Positions 41,796 through 50,499 of a stretch of 60,594 nt of DNA are shown here, piece after piece; the first letter of the stretch is position 1, and each line of letters begins with the position of its first letter. The notes under the pieces are model-generated. The model was not told the origin of the DNA. It ran no database searches and saw only the letters and a list, made by a program, of their open reading frames with translations. Source of the DNA: an uncultured Ruminococcus sp. (GTDB taxonomy: Bacteria > Bacillota > Clostridia > Oscillospirales > Ruminococcaceae); assembly GCA_947629455.1 (NCBI GenBank), contig CANRDT010000012.1, positions 1 to 60,594 on the forward strand, in the 5' to 3' direction. The position numbers and the translations under genes were made by a program.

Positions 41796-44159
41796 TTGGC
41801 TGATAAATTTTCACTGGACGATATAATGGAGGAATATTCCGACAGAGCGTCCGGAAAGACCAAAGAAAAAAAGCCCGTCGAGGATATTCCTCCGAGGGGC
41901 GGCGATACAGACGAGTCCATAAATACGGACTCTTCCTCTTTGGGAGATGACGGTGAGAATATATTTATCCGCGACGAAAAGGACGGCGAACCGACTGAGG
42001 ATATACCCGATCTCAGCTTTGCGGAGGAAACGCCCGACAGCGGCGATGACATTGATAAAAGGAAAGAGGCTTTAAAGCTTGCGGACGAGATCATAAACGA
42101 CGATCCGCTGGTAGCCGATATCATAAAGAAAAATCAGGAGCGCGGCGGCAGCGAGGAGCCGCAGGAGGCAGCCCCCGTAAACCGCGCGAACGTCAGGGAT
42201 ATAGATATGGGGCTCGAGGGAAAGATAATCCCCAAGACGGAAGAGATAGAGCGCGTTGTGGATATTCCGCAGGACGCAAGCTATGAGGAAAAGAGCAGAC
42301 TGCTTTCGCAGCGGCGCAAGGATAAGGTGGACAGCTTTACCCTCAACCGTGAAAAAGGCGAAGATAAGGCGGACAAGTCCTCCGGCGGCGAACGCAGAGA
42401 GAGCGGTCAGCACGAGTTTGAAAGCTTTGAGGACGCGCCGAAGGTGCTGGACGATATTCTGCAGGTCAAGAGCAGCCTTACGATGCGTATGTGCGTACTG
42501 CTGTTTACGGGGGCGTTCAGCTTTCTTATAACCGTGGCGAACGATCTCGGACTGCCGCTCATAAAGGTCTTTGACAAGACGATGAGCCCGTCGGCATATC
42601 TGTTTACTCACACTATTCTTGGACTCATTTCAATAGCGGTATCATATACGGTGCTTTCGGAGGGTATAAAGAATATCTTCCGCCGACGCGCGGACTGCGA
42701 CAGCATTGCGGCGATCGGGATACTTATTACGGTGCTTACGGGCATTGTCACACTGTTCGAGCCGTCGGTCGTGAGAGAAAAATTCTATCATGTCTACACG
42801 AGCGCGGCGATAATCTCACTGCTGTTCAATACGCTCGGTAAGCTGATGATAGTCGGCAGGACGGAGAGGAATTTCCGCTTTGTCGCAGGGGATTATGAAA
42901 AGTACGCGGTGGTCAACGTCAAGAACGAGGACAACGCGAGCAAGTTTACAAAGGGAGCGCTTAACGATTTCCCCGAGCTTGTCACGATGAGAAAGACGGA
43001 GTTTGTCAAGGACTTTATGAAAAACTCCTACTCCGCGGATATTTCCGATATTTACGCGCGCAAGACCGCGCCGATAATATTTGCCGTGGGACTGCTCACG
43101 GGAATACTTTCCCTCTTCTGCGAAAAGGGAACGGCAGGTATGACCGAAAAAATATTCAACCTTATGGCGGTAATGTCCGGCACGATATGTATATGCTCCT
43201 CCTTTGCGCTTATGCTGGTGGTGAATGTGCCGCTCGGACGGGGACAGAAAAAGTATCTCCAGCGTTCGGGGGTAATGCTGGGTTACTCTTCGGTAGAGGA
43301 ATTTGCGGATACCAATTCGGTGCTGGTAGACGCAGAACAGCTTTTCCCTAACGGTATGGTCGAGCTGGTCAATCTCAAGCTTTTGAGCTCCGCGCGTATA
43401 GAGGACTGTATACTTATGGCGGCGAGCCTTGCTTGTCAGGCAAAAAGCGTGATGCGGCCCGTATTCTATAAAATGCTCAAAGGAAAGACCGAGCTGCTTT
43501 ATCCCGTGGAAAGCTATATTTACGAGGACGGACTGGGACTTTCGGGCTGGATAGAAAATAAGAGAGTGCTGCTCGGAACGAGAGAGCTTATGGAAAATCA
43601 CTCCATAGCAGGCATACCCACAAGGGCGAAAGAAAAAGAATATGCAAAGGGAAATATAGTGGTATATCTTTCGGTATCGGGAGTCGTGACTACTCTGTTC
43701 GTGGTAAGAGCGGCAGCGAGTATGGCGGTATCGGGCTGGCTGAGGGAGCTTGAAGATGAGGGCATAACCACGGTAATACGCACGGCGGACGGTTTTCTGA
43801 GCGAGGATTTCATTTCCGATCTGTTCGGGGTAACGCCGTCGGGAATAAAGCTTTTGCCGTTCAGGTTCCACAAGGATTATGAAAGCGAGACGGAATACAC
43901 GCCCGAGATCTCATCGTCTATGCTCTGCACGGGACGTTTCCCGACGTTCGCTATGCTGATAATCGGCGCGAAACGGCAGAAAATGCTTGCGCAGATGGGA
44001 ATAGCGATACAGCTCGGCGCGGCAGTGCTCGGCGGTGCGATCTCGGTGATAATGACGCTTATCGGCTCTTTCACGCAGATAACTCCGTCACTGGTCATCT
44101 GTTTTAATCTGGCGTTCACGGCGGCGACTTTGCTTTTACAACATTCAAGAAAGGTATGA
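41796..44159 (+). CDS. Catalytically degenerate P-type ATPase homologue
   Basis: 787 residues from TTG at 41796 with GGAGTGA upstream. Residues 1-225 are acidic, charged and probably disordered. Membrane segments at about 231-248, 265-290, 303-322, 333-352, then 424-445 and 455-480 and two at the C-terminus (738-783). The order and spacing fit the P1B (heavy-metal) ATPase core: VNVPLGRGQ (476-484) stands where CPC-A-LGLA is found, followed by QRSGVMLGYSSVEEFADTNSVLVDAEQ, where DAEQ at 512-515 replaces DKTG. Residues 579-605 resemble the nucleotide-binding GxG region, and RTADG (662-666) sits in the place of TGD. It should be unable to form the phospho-aspartate. Role unknown. It is between rlmB and an SCP2 gene. 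Confidence 0.8.
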   Translation: MADKFSLDDIMEEYSDRASGKTKEKKPVEDIPPRGGDTDESINTDSSSLGDDGENIFIRDEKDGEPTEDIPDLSFAEETPDSGDDIDKRKEALKLADEIINDDPLVADIIKKNQERGGSEEPQEAAPVNRANVRDIDMGLEGKIIPKTEEIERVVDIPQDASYEEKSRLLSQRRKDKVDSFTLNREKGEDKADKSSGGERRESGQHEFESFEDAPKVLDDILQVKSSLTMRMCVLLFTGAFSFLITVANDLGLPLIKVFDKTMSPSAYLFTHTILGLISIAVSYTVLSEGIKNIFRRRADCDSIAAIGILITVLTGIVTLFEPSVVREKFYHVYTSAAIISLLFNTLGKLMIVGRTERNFRFVAGDYEKYAVVNVKNEDNASKFTKGALNDFPELVTMRKTEFVKDFMKNSYSADISDIYARKTAPIIFAVGLLTGILSLFCEKGTAGMTEKIFNLMAVMSGTICICSSFALMLVVNVPLGRGQKKYLQRSGVMLGYSSVEEFADTNSVLVDAEQLFPNGMVELVNLKLLSSARIEDCILMAASLACQAKSVMRPVFYKMLKGKTELLYPVESYIYEDGLGLSGWIENKRVLLGTRELMENHSIAGIPTRAKEKEYAKGNIVVYLSVSGVVTTLFVVRAAASMAVSGWLRELEDEGITTVIRTADGFLSEDFISDLFGVTPSGIKLLPFRFHKDYESETEYTPEISSSMLCTGRFPTFAMLIIGAKRQKMLAQMGIAIQLGAAVLGGAISVIMTLIGSFTQITPSLVICFNLAFTAATLLLQHSRKV

Positions 44160-44223
44160 GCCGCGCGTCCGCGCTGAATATGCAAAGAAAATTTGTCAAT
44201 AATAAGCTGAGGAGGAAATTGCT

Positions 44224-44544
44224 ATGAAATTTGAAGAACTGCTTGCTAAAGTAAGGGCAATGGCTGCCGACGCCGATCCGTCGGGAATTGATTTTCTGGC
44301 TGTACAGGTCAATATCAAGGGCGACGACGGCGGAGTGTTTTATGTCGAGGTAAAGGACAACAAGATAAACGTCGAGCCGTATGAGTATAACGACCGCAGC
44401 TGCGCGGTGACGATGACTTCCGCGAATTTTGTAAAGCTTATGGACGGCAAGCTCGATCCTGTGGCGGCATTTACGCTCGGCAAGCTTAAAGTGGACGGCG
44501 ATATAGGAAAGGCTCTGGAATTTTCAAAGCTTGTCAAAAAGTAA
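44224..44544 (+). CDS. SCP2 sterol-binding domain protein
   Basis: 106 residues, a single SCP2-type fold: VNIKGDDGGVFYVEVKDNKINVEPYEYNDRSCAVTMTSANFVKLMDGKLDPVAAFTLGKLKVDGDIGKAL is the full domain, with the DGKLDPVAAFTLGKLKVDGD motif. It may bind a hydrophobic ligand; bacterial stand-alone forms have no fixed role. AGGAGG precedes the ATG. Last gene of the rlmB group. Confidence 0.92.
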   Translation: MKFEELLAKVRAMAADADPSGIDFLAVQVNIKGDDGGVFYVEVKDNKINVEPYEYNDRSCAVTMTSANFVKLMDGKLDPVAAFTLGKLKVDGDIGKALEFSKLVKK

Positions 44545-44565
44545 GGACAAGCCGCATAAAAATGA

Positions 44566-44605
44566 ACGAAAAAAAGCAGGGATATTCCGTGTCGGAGTAT
44601 CCCTG
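44566..44605. terminator. Terminator between SCP2 and coaX genes
   Basis: CAGGGATATTCC and GGAGTATCCCTG (44577-44605) pair with one mismatch. The A-run at 44566-44575 becomes a T-run on the minus strand, so it best fits the coaX side. Confidence 0.6.
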
Positions 44606-44616
44606 TTCGTGTGTAT

Positions 44617-44815
44617 GGAAATCAATTTTTGATTTCCGAAGAAGTCAGAACGCGGTGCTTTTAGAAGTAAGAGATAAGAGGTAAGAAGTAAGAGATAAGA
44701 AGTACGCCTGCGGAGCATATTTTAAATATTATTGCGCTTTGCAGACTTTTTTCTTGTTTCTTGCCTCTAAAGATCTTGTTTCATCAGATCAATTCTGTAA
44801 AAATTGATTTCCGCG
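44617..44815. repeat. MITE end motifs and GTAAGAR-type tract
   Basis: GGAAATCAATTTTTGATTTCC-type palindrome at 44617-44637 (both ends of the MITE-like element joined with the centre lost), a tract of AAGTAAG/AGATAAG/AGGTAAG heptamers at 44663-44702, and another AAAAATTGATTTCC end at 44799-44812. It seems to be the remains of a nested insertion. Confidence 0.65.
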
Positions 44816-44843
44816 GTTTGTGTATTTGTATTGTATCGTCAGG

Positions 44844-45614
44844 TTATTTTCGGTTGTTTTTGCCGTAAATTATCATCAGACCTTTCAGCAGCAGCCTGTC
44901 GTCTATGATAATATCGTGTTTGCAGTAGGGGATTATAGTACCCGCCAGTCCTCCGGTGGATATGTGCGTGCATTTTTCTCCGAGTTCCTCTTCTATACGG
45001 TCGATAACGCCGTCGATCGAGGCGGCAGTGGAGTAAATAATGCCGCTTTTCATACAGTCGATAGTATTAGTGCCTATTACCTTTTTCGGCGGATCAAGAC
45101 TTATCCTCGGCAGCTGCGAGGTCCTTAGCGTGAGCGAATCGAGAGATACCCTCAGCCCGGGGATTATCATACCTCCGAGAAAATTCTTGTCGCGGTCAAT
45201 TACCGATACCGTTGTGGCAGTACCCATATCGACCATAATTATCGGACAGGGATATTCGTTTATTGCGGCGACCGCGTCGGCCACTCTGTCGCTGCCGAGC
45301 TGAGCCGGATTGTCGAGCGCGATCTTCAGACCCGTTTTTACTCCCGGACCGACTACCGTCACCGGCTTGCCCGTCAGGCGTATCATAGATTCCTTGACCG
45401 TCTGCGTTACGGACGGCACGACCGAAGAGATGATACCTCCGTCAAACGAACCGAGATCGAGATCGTTCAGCTCCAGAATAGTCTTTATAAGTACGGTATA
45501 TTCAAGCGCGGTGGAATTCTGATTGGTGGAAAGCCTTTCGATAAACAGTATCTCATCGCCCTCAAAACAGCCGAGCACTATGTTTGAATTTCCTATATCA
45601 ACTGCAAGGATCAT
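44844..45614 (-). CDS. coaX: Type III pantothenate kinase
   Basis: 256 residues. First step of CoA synthesis. Actin-like ASKHA fold: LAVDIGNSNIVLGCF (phosphate 1), GPGVKTGLKI, QLGSDRVADAVAA, MVDMGTATTVSVID (phosphate 2) and FLGGMIIPGLRVSLDSLTLRTSQLP, followed by STGGLAGTI. All family motifs are visible. It is downstream of the ECF S component gene and divergent from coaBC. Confidence 0.96.
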   Translation of the reverse strand: MILAVDIGNSNIVLGCFEGDEILFIERLSTNQNSTALEYTVLIKTILELNDLDLGSFDGGIISSVVPSVTQTVKESMIRLTGKPVTVVGPGVKTGLKIALDNPAQLGSDRVADAVAAINEYPCPIIMVDMGTATTVSVIDRDKNFLGGMIIPGLRVSLDSLTLRTSQLPRISLDPPKKVIGTNTIDCMKSGIIYSTAASIDGVIDRIEEELGEKCTHISTGGLAGTIIPYCKHDIIIDDRLLLKGLMIIYGKNNRK

Positions 45615-45631
45615 TTTTTAATTCCTCCGAT

Positions 45632-46258
45632 TCAGCTGCCTGCGGCGGCAGGCTTTTGCGGAATAAGTCTTGCTTTGTACAGAGCCGCGCCGACCGCGCC
45701 GGTAACGAGCGTACAAGCCGCCATTTCAAGCAGGGCGTTTACTCCTACGAACGCGCAGATGAACGCCAGAATGTTTCGTCCTGCGATGAGTTCTTTCATA
45801 TAGTCGGTATTTCCGAAAAGCAGAACGAGCGCGGACATAAACAGCGCGGTGTTGAGAAAAGCCGTGCAGAATCCCGTAACGGCGCAGGCGACATATGCGT
45901 TTGAGATCTTTCTTACGCCAAGGTAGATAAGCCCTGCGAAAAGTCCGACCAGCACACGGGGAACAAATCTCTGGACGAATGCCAGAAACGGGTCGATCGC
46001 AAAAAGCGTTGCGCCCATTGCGCTCGGGACACCGATACCGATACACTGCAAAAAGCTGAGCGTTCCGAAAACGGCTCCCATGGCGGCACCGCCTATAGGT
46101 CCGAGAACGACAGCCGCAAGAGCGATAGGTATGACGTTGAGCGTGACGGACAGCGGACCTATCGGTATCGTTCCTATCGGCGTGAACGAGAAGATCATCG
46201 TCAGCGCCGTAAGAAAGCCCATCAGCGCCAGCGATCTGGTGTTGACTGTGTTTTTCAT
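45632..46258 (-). CDS. ECF transporter S component, probably for pantothenate
   Basis: 208 residues, six membrane segments. S-component marks: LMGFLTALTMIFSF at the start, GPLSVTLNVIPIALAAVVLGPIGGAAMGAVFGTLSF, and PRVLVGLFAGLIY. It binds the vitamin and pairs with a shared ECF energizing module that is not in this window. The specificity for pantothenate is inferred from its place with coaX and coaBC; the sequence alone does not prove it. AGGAGG precedes the start. Confidence 0.85.
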   Translation of the reverse strand: MKNTVNTRSLALMGFLTALTMIFSFTPIGTIPIGPLSVTLNVIPIALAAVVLGPIGGAAMGAVFGTLSFLQCIGIGVPSAMGATLFAIDPFLAFVQRFVPRVLVGLFAGLIYLGVRKISNAYVACAVTGFCTAFLNTALFMSALVLLFGNTDYMKELIAGRNILAFICAFVGVNALLEMAACTLVTGAVGAALYKARLIPQKPAAAGS

Positions 46259-46386
46259 ATTAAATTTCCTCCTTGTTATTATTCCCTGTATTTCTCTGAC
46301 TGCGAGATCAAGGGATACAATACAATACTATTATATTATATCACACTTTTTTCTTAAAATCTATATCTTTTTTAAAAAATATGTGT

Positions 46387-46392
46387 TATAAT
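46387..46392 (+). promoter_or_regulatory. -10 box of the coaBC promoter
   Basis: TATAAT with an extended TGT before it, 25 nt ahead of coaBC. No good -35 box 17 bp upstream (TATCTT), so it probably depends on the extended -10. Confidence 0.55.
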
Positions 46393-46416
46393 GGTTAAGG
46401 AAAGAGGTGCATTAAG

Positions 46417-47628
46417 ATGTTGAAGGGCAAAACGGTAATACTCGGGATAACGGGAAGCATAGCGGCGTACAAGTCGGCGAATCTGGCGAGAATGCTCGTC
46501 AAGCTGGGCTGCGATGTAAGAGTGCTGATGACCGCGAATGCGGCGCAGTTTATCAATCCGATAACTCTTGAAACGCTCACCTGCCACAAATGCCTGACAG
46601 ATACCTTTGACCGCAGCTTTGAGTACAGCGTGGAACACGTCGCGCTTGCAAAGCAGGCGGATCTTGTTATTATCGCTCCGGCGTCGGCGGACGTTATCGG
46701 AAAGATCGCGTGCGGCATTGCGGACGATATGCTCACCACCACCGTTATGGCTTGTCCCTGCAAAAAGCTGATCGCGCCTGCGATGAATCACAATATGTAT
46801 CACAATCCCATAGTGCAGGACAATCTTAAAAAGCTCGAGGGCTATGGTTACGGTATCATCACCCCTGTAAACGGTATGCTTGCAAACGGCGATACGGGGG
46901 ACGGCAAACTGCCTGACGAAGAAACGCTGCTGGAGCATATCCTCCATGAGATCGCGTTTGAAAAAGATCTCGCAGGGAAAAAAGTCCTCGTCACGGCAGG
47001 AGCGACAAGGGAATCAATAGATCCGGTAAGATTTATTTCCAATCATTCCAGCGGAAAAATGGGATTTGCGGTCGCACGGGCGGCGGCTATGAGAGGCGCG
47101 CAGGTAACCGTCGCGGCGGCGCACACCGACGTTTTGCCGCCTATGTTCGTCAATGTCGTAAGGACGGTATCGGCGGAGGATATGTTCCGCGAAGTAACAA
47201 GGCTCGCCCCCGAACAGGATATTATCGTAAAGGCGGCTGCCGTTGCGGATTATACTTTAGTGAATACCGCAGATCACAAGCTTAAAAAATCCGACGGAGA
47301 GCTTAACATAGAACTCAGGCGCACCAAGGATATACTTGCATATCTCGGCGCGCACAAGCCGGACGGTCAGATACTCTGCGGATTTTCTATGGAAACGGAC
47401 GATCTTATCGAAAATTCATCAAAGAAACTCGTATCCAAAAACTGCGATATGATCTGCGCAAATTCCCTTAAAGAACCCGGTTCGGGATTTGCGGCGGATA
47501 CGAACGTGCTGACTCTTATCACGAAAGAGGGCTGCCGCCGCCTTGAACTTATGAGCAAGGAACGCGCCGCTCACGAGATACTTGACGTTATTGCGGATAT
47601 GATAAAGCGGAAAGCAGGCGGCGTATGA
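46417..47628 (+). CDS. coaBC: Phosphopantothenoylcysteine decarboxylase / phosphopantothenate-cysteine ligase
   Basis: 403 residues, a bifunctional enzyme of CoA synthesis. The N-terminal flavodoxin-like CoaC part (1-about 185) has GITGSIAAYKSANLAR, the active-site His in SVEHVALA, PASADVIGK and PAMNHNMYHNP. The C-terminal CoaB part has LVTAGATRESIDPVRFISNHSSGKMG, AAAVADY and LKKSDGELNIELRRTKDIL. Starts after AAAGAGGTG. Its stop overlaps the next gene by 4 nt. Confidence 0.96.
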   Translation: MLKGKTVILGITGSIAAYKSANLARMLVKLGCDVRVLMTANAAQFINPITLETLTCHKCLTDTFDRSFEYSVEHVALAKQADLVIIAPASADVIGKIACGIADDMLTTTVMACPCKKLIAPAMNHNMYHNPIVQDNLKKLEGYGYGIITPVNGMLANGDTGDGKLPDEETLLEHILHEIAFEKDLAGKKVLVTAGATRESIDPVRFISNHSSGKMGFAVARAAAMRGAQVTVAAAHTDVLPPMFVNVVRTVSAEDMFREVTRLAPEQDIIVKAAAVADYTLVNTADHKLKKSDGELNIELRRTKDILAYLGAHKPDGQILCGFSMETDDLIENSSKKLVSKNCDMICANSLKEPGSGFAADTNVLTLITKEGCRRLELMSKERAAHEILDVIADMIKRKAGGV

Positions 47629-48251
47629 AATTCATAAAAGACCATAAAAACGTATTTATAGCGGTCGGTGTGGGAATATTTTGCGGACTTGCCGCACTGC
47701 TGCTCAGACAGCTGCCGGGCGAGAGAATGTTCAACGCCGTCATTTTCAATGCGGTGCTTTTGTGCGCGGCGTATTTTATAGGAGCGGAGCTTGCAAGAGG
47801 AACTTCCGAGGGATTTTTTCTCAGCCTGGCAACGGCGCTGATACCCCCTGTCGTTATAAGGATATTCGTCAGATCGTCTTTTGTTTTCGGGTATGCGTTT
47901 GAGGATTATATGAAATTTTCCCTTGCGGCAGGCGCGGCGGTCGGACTGATAACTATTTTAAGCAGGCACCGCGAGCCTTTGCGCAGCGCTCTGGGACGCA
48001 ATTTCATTCCGGGAGTTGCGGCGGCATACGGATATTTTTGCAGCAGGGGAGAGGGTATCTTGCTGCACCTGTCGGGCGGAGCGAACGCTTATTTCTATAC
48101 CGAGATCGTTTGCTTTGCGGCGGCGGCAGCGGCGTTTCTGCTTGCGAACCGAAAAGAGCTGCTGAAGCTCGAGACTTACATAGCGCTTATTGTATGGGCG
48201 GCTGTTTCGGTCGGAGCGGCTTGGCTGTTGATGCATTTCGGGATAGTATGA
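47625..48251 (+). CDS. Polytopic membrane protein of unknown function
   Basis: 208 residues, six to seven hydrophobic segments (about 9-27, 38-56, 63-80, 97-113, 126-140, 155-172, 180-205). No family recognised. It overlaps coaBC by ATGA, so it is translated with it. A role in vitamin or cofactor transport is possible by context only. Shortest loops carry Arg and Lys on the same side, as expected for the cytoplasm. Confidence 0.75.
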   Translation: MKFIKDHKNVFIAVGVGIFCGLAALLLRQLPGERMFNAVIFNAVLLCAAYFIGAELARGTSEGFFLSLATALIPPVVIRIFVRSSFVFGYAFEDYMKFSLAAGAAVGLITILSRHREPLRSALGRNFIPGVAAAYGYFCSRGEGILLHLSGGANAYFYTEIVCFAAAAAAFLLANRKELLKLETYIALIVWAAVSVGAAWLLMHFGIV

Positions 48252-48351
48252 ATGTCAGGGGGGCGTGCAGACCTGTATTGATGACAGATCGGCGGCAGTA
48301 TAAATACCGACATCAAAAAACTGATTTATGCGATAAGGAGAGAAAACATCT

Positions 48352-50499
48352 GTGAAAAGGATAGAACTTTGCGAAAATTCAATAAATATCGTCTTTGAGA
48401 TCAACGACGACAACGAGATCAAACTGCTGCATTTTTCCGCGCTGCCGTTTGACGAAAATACCCTTGAAAAGTTCAGCGAGGAAAAGGGCTTTGCCCTGTT
48501 TGACCGCACGCGCAGTTTTCATGTGGCGGAGGTTCAGGTATCGGGTATCGACCGTCCTCACGAGCGTCACGGCAATAAATACATAGTCACCGCGCCGGGT
48601 TACCGAATGAAATTCAAGGGGATAAAGGATACGGCGAACCAGCTCGGCAGAAAACTTGAAATAACGCAGTACGACGAGGAAACGGGTATCGAAACAGTAT
48701 CGCATTTTCAGTTTTACGAGGGAATTTCCGTCGTGCGCTGTTATACCGAGGTGACAAACAACGGCAGTGAAGATCGGACGCTCGAGTATGTGTCGTCTTT
48801 TAATTTAAACGGTATCGAAAAGGAGGGTCTGCTGCCGCAGGATAAAAAAATGGAGCTCTCCGTCTGCCATAATTCGTGGCAGAGAGAACTTCAGTGGACT
48901 AAGTACACTCTCCCTCAGCTGGGAATGGAACTGTCGCAGCCTGCGCCTTTTCAACATTCCTCAAAGGTGATCGGCTTTACGAATGTCGGCAACTGGTCGG
49001 CAAAGGAGTATATCCCAATGGGATTTCTCGAAAACACGGAAACGGGTTCGGCGATCTTCTGGCAGATAGAACATAACGGCTCGTGGCACTTTGAGATCTC
49101 CGATCAGGAGGGTCATCTGTATCTGCAATTGTCAGGCCCTTCGGAGATCGAATCGCATTGGAGCAAGACGCTCAGACCGGGTGAAAGTTTTGTATCCGTA
49201 CCCTGCGCGGTGGGCGTATGCACGCGCGGAGACAGCGGCTGCTTTGACGGCGCAATGGGACAGCTTACCCGTTACCGCAGAGCGATACGCCGCAGGAACG
49301 CGGATAATGAACGGCTGCCCGTGATCTTTAACGACTATATGAACTGCCTCTGGGGCGATCCCACTGCCGAAAAGGAATTTCCGCTGATAGACGCGGCGGC
49401 TGAAACGGGCTGCGAGTATTTCTGTATCGACGCAGGCTGGTATGCCGACGGAGCATGGTGGGACTGGGTAGGCGAATGGCAGGAGAGCCGCAAGCGTTTC
49501 CCGAACGGTCTGCGGGAAGTCACCGACTATATCCGCTCAAAGGGAATGATACCGGGCGTCTGGCTGGAACTTGAAGTTATGGGCATAAAGTGTCCCATGG
49601 CGGAAAACGTCTGCGACGATTCGTGGTTCTTTATGCGTCACGGCAAGCGCGTATACGACCGTTCGCGCTATCAGCTCGATTTCCGCAATCCGAAAGTCAT
49701 TGCTCACGCGAACGGAGTCATTGACAGACTTGTCTCCGATTACGGAGTGGGATATATAAAAATGGATTATAATATCGAACCGGGTATAGGCACGGAGCTT
49801 GACGCAGACAGCCCCGGCGACGGTCTGCTCGGACACGAAAGAGCCTATCTTGAATGGCTTGACGGCATTTTTAAAAAATATCCAAAGCTTATAATAGAAA
49901 ACTGTTCCTCCGGCGGACTGCGAATGGATTATGCCTTGCTGTCGCGCTATTCGATACAGTCTACCTCAGATCAGGACGATTACAGAAAATACTGCACCAT
50001 CGCCGCAAACGCCCCCAGCGCGGTCTGTCCCGAACAGGCGGCGGTGTGGAGCTATCCCATGACCTCCGGCGACAGAGAGGAGGTCGTGTTCAATATGATA
50101 AACGCTATGCTTATGAGAATACACCAGAGCGGACATCTCGTAAATATCTCAGATGAGGGAAAGGCGCTTGTCAAGGAGGCTTTGGCGGTATACCGCAGGA
50201 TAAGGGGAGATATAAAAAGGGCTGAGCCGTTCTGGAGTATCGGTACTTCGGCGTTTTCCGACGATTGGGTATCGCTGGGACTGCGGACGGAGAGCTGCGC
50301 ATACTTGGCGGTATGGCGCAGGGGCGGAGATGAATACTGTTCGCTGCCGATAAGATTTTTAAACGGCAGGAAAGCGGCGGCAAGCTGCATTTATCCGTCA
50401 TTCAATGAAGAAAAATTCACCTTTGACAGCAATACATCACAGCTTACCGTTCGGCTGTCAAAGGTCAATACGGCAAGACTTTTCCGAATTGATTTTTAA
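48352..50499 (+). CDS. Alpha-galactosidase, GH36 family
   Basis: 715 residues from GTG at 48352, 9 nt after AAGGAGAG. N-terminal beta-sandwich, a central TIM barrel and a small C-terminal domain. Barrel marks: FCIDAGWYADGAWWDWVGEWQE, GVWLELEVMG, YIKMDYN (nucleophile Asp472) and STSDQDDYRK with the acid/base Asp at about 540; SSGGLRMDY lies between. Cleaves terminal alpha-galactose from raffinose-type sugars or galactomannan. No signal peptide, so cytoplasmic. Tail-to-tail with lnt, overlapping by 4 nt. Confidence 0.93.
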   Translation: MKRIELCENSINIVFEINDDNEIKLLHFSALPFDENTLEKFSEEKGFALFDRTRSFHVAEVQVSGIDRPHERHGNKYIVTAPGYRMKFKGIKDTANQLGRKLEITQYDEETGIETVSHFQFYEGISVVRCYTEVTNNGSEDRTLEYVSSFNLNGIEKEGLLPQDKKMELSVCHNSWQRELQWTKYTLPQLGMELSQPAPFQHSSKVIGFTNVGNWSAKEYIPMGFLENTETGSAIFWQIEHNGSWHFEISDQEGHLYLQLSGPSEIESHWSKTLRPGESFVSVPCAVGVCTRGDSGCFDGAMGQLTRYRRAIRRRNADNERLPVIFNDYMNCLWGDPTAEKEFPLIDAAAETGCEYFCIDAGWYADGAWWDWVGEWQESRKRFPNGLREVTDYIRSKGMIPGVWLELEVMGIKCPMAENVCDDSWFFMRHGKRVYDRSRYQLDFRNPKVIAHANGVIDRLVSDYGVGYIKMDYNIEPGIGTELDADSPGDGLLGHERAYLEWLDGIFKKYPKLIIENCSSGGLRMDYALLSRYSIQSTSDQDDYRKYCTIAANAPSAVCPEQAAVWSYPMTSGDREEVVFNMINAMLMRIHQSGHLVNISDEGKALVKEALAVYRRIRGDIKRAEPFWSIGTSAFSDDWVSLGLRTESCAYLAVWRRGGDEYCSLPIRFLNGRKAAASCIYPSFNEEKFTFDSNTSQLTVRLSKVNTARLFRIDF

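Noticed and set aside
42571-42584. The FDKT string at residues 259-262 of the P-type ATPase homologue as a phosphorylation motif
   Set aside because: It is in a membrane-proximal loop near the N-terminal segments, far from where the phosphorylation domain lies, and lacks the following G-T-L-T.
42816-43871. A 351-codon open frame on the minus strand inside the P-type ATPase homologue
   Set aside because: It is the shadow of the plus-strand gene, rich in Arg, His and Tyr with no ribosome site or family features.
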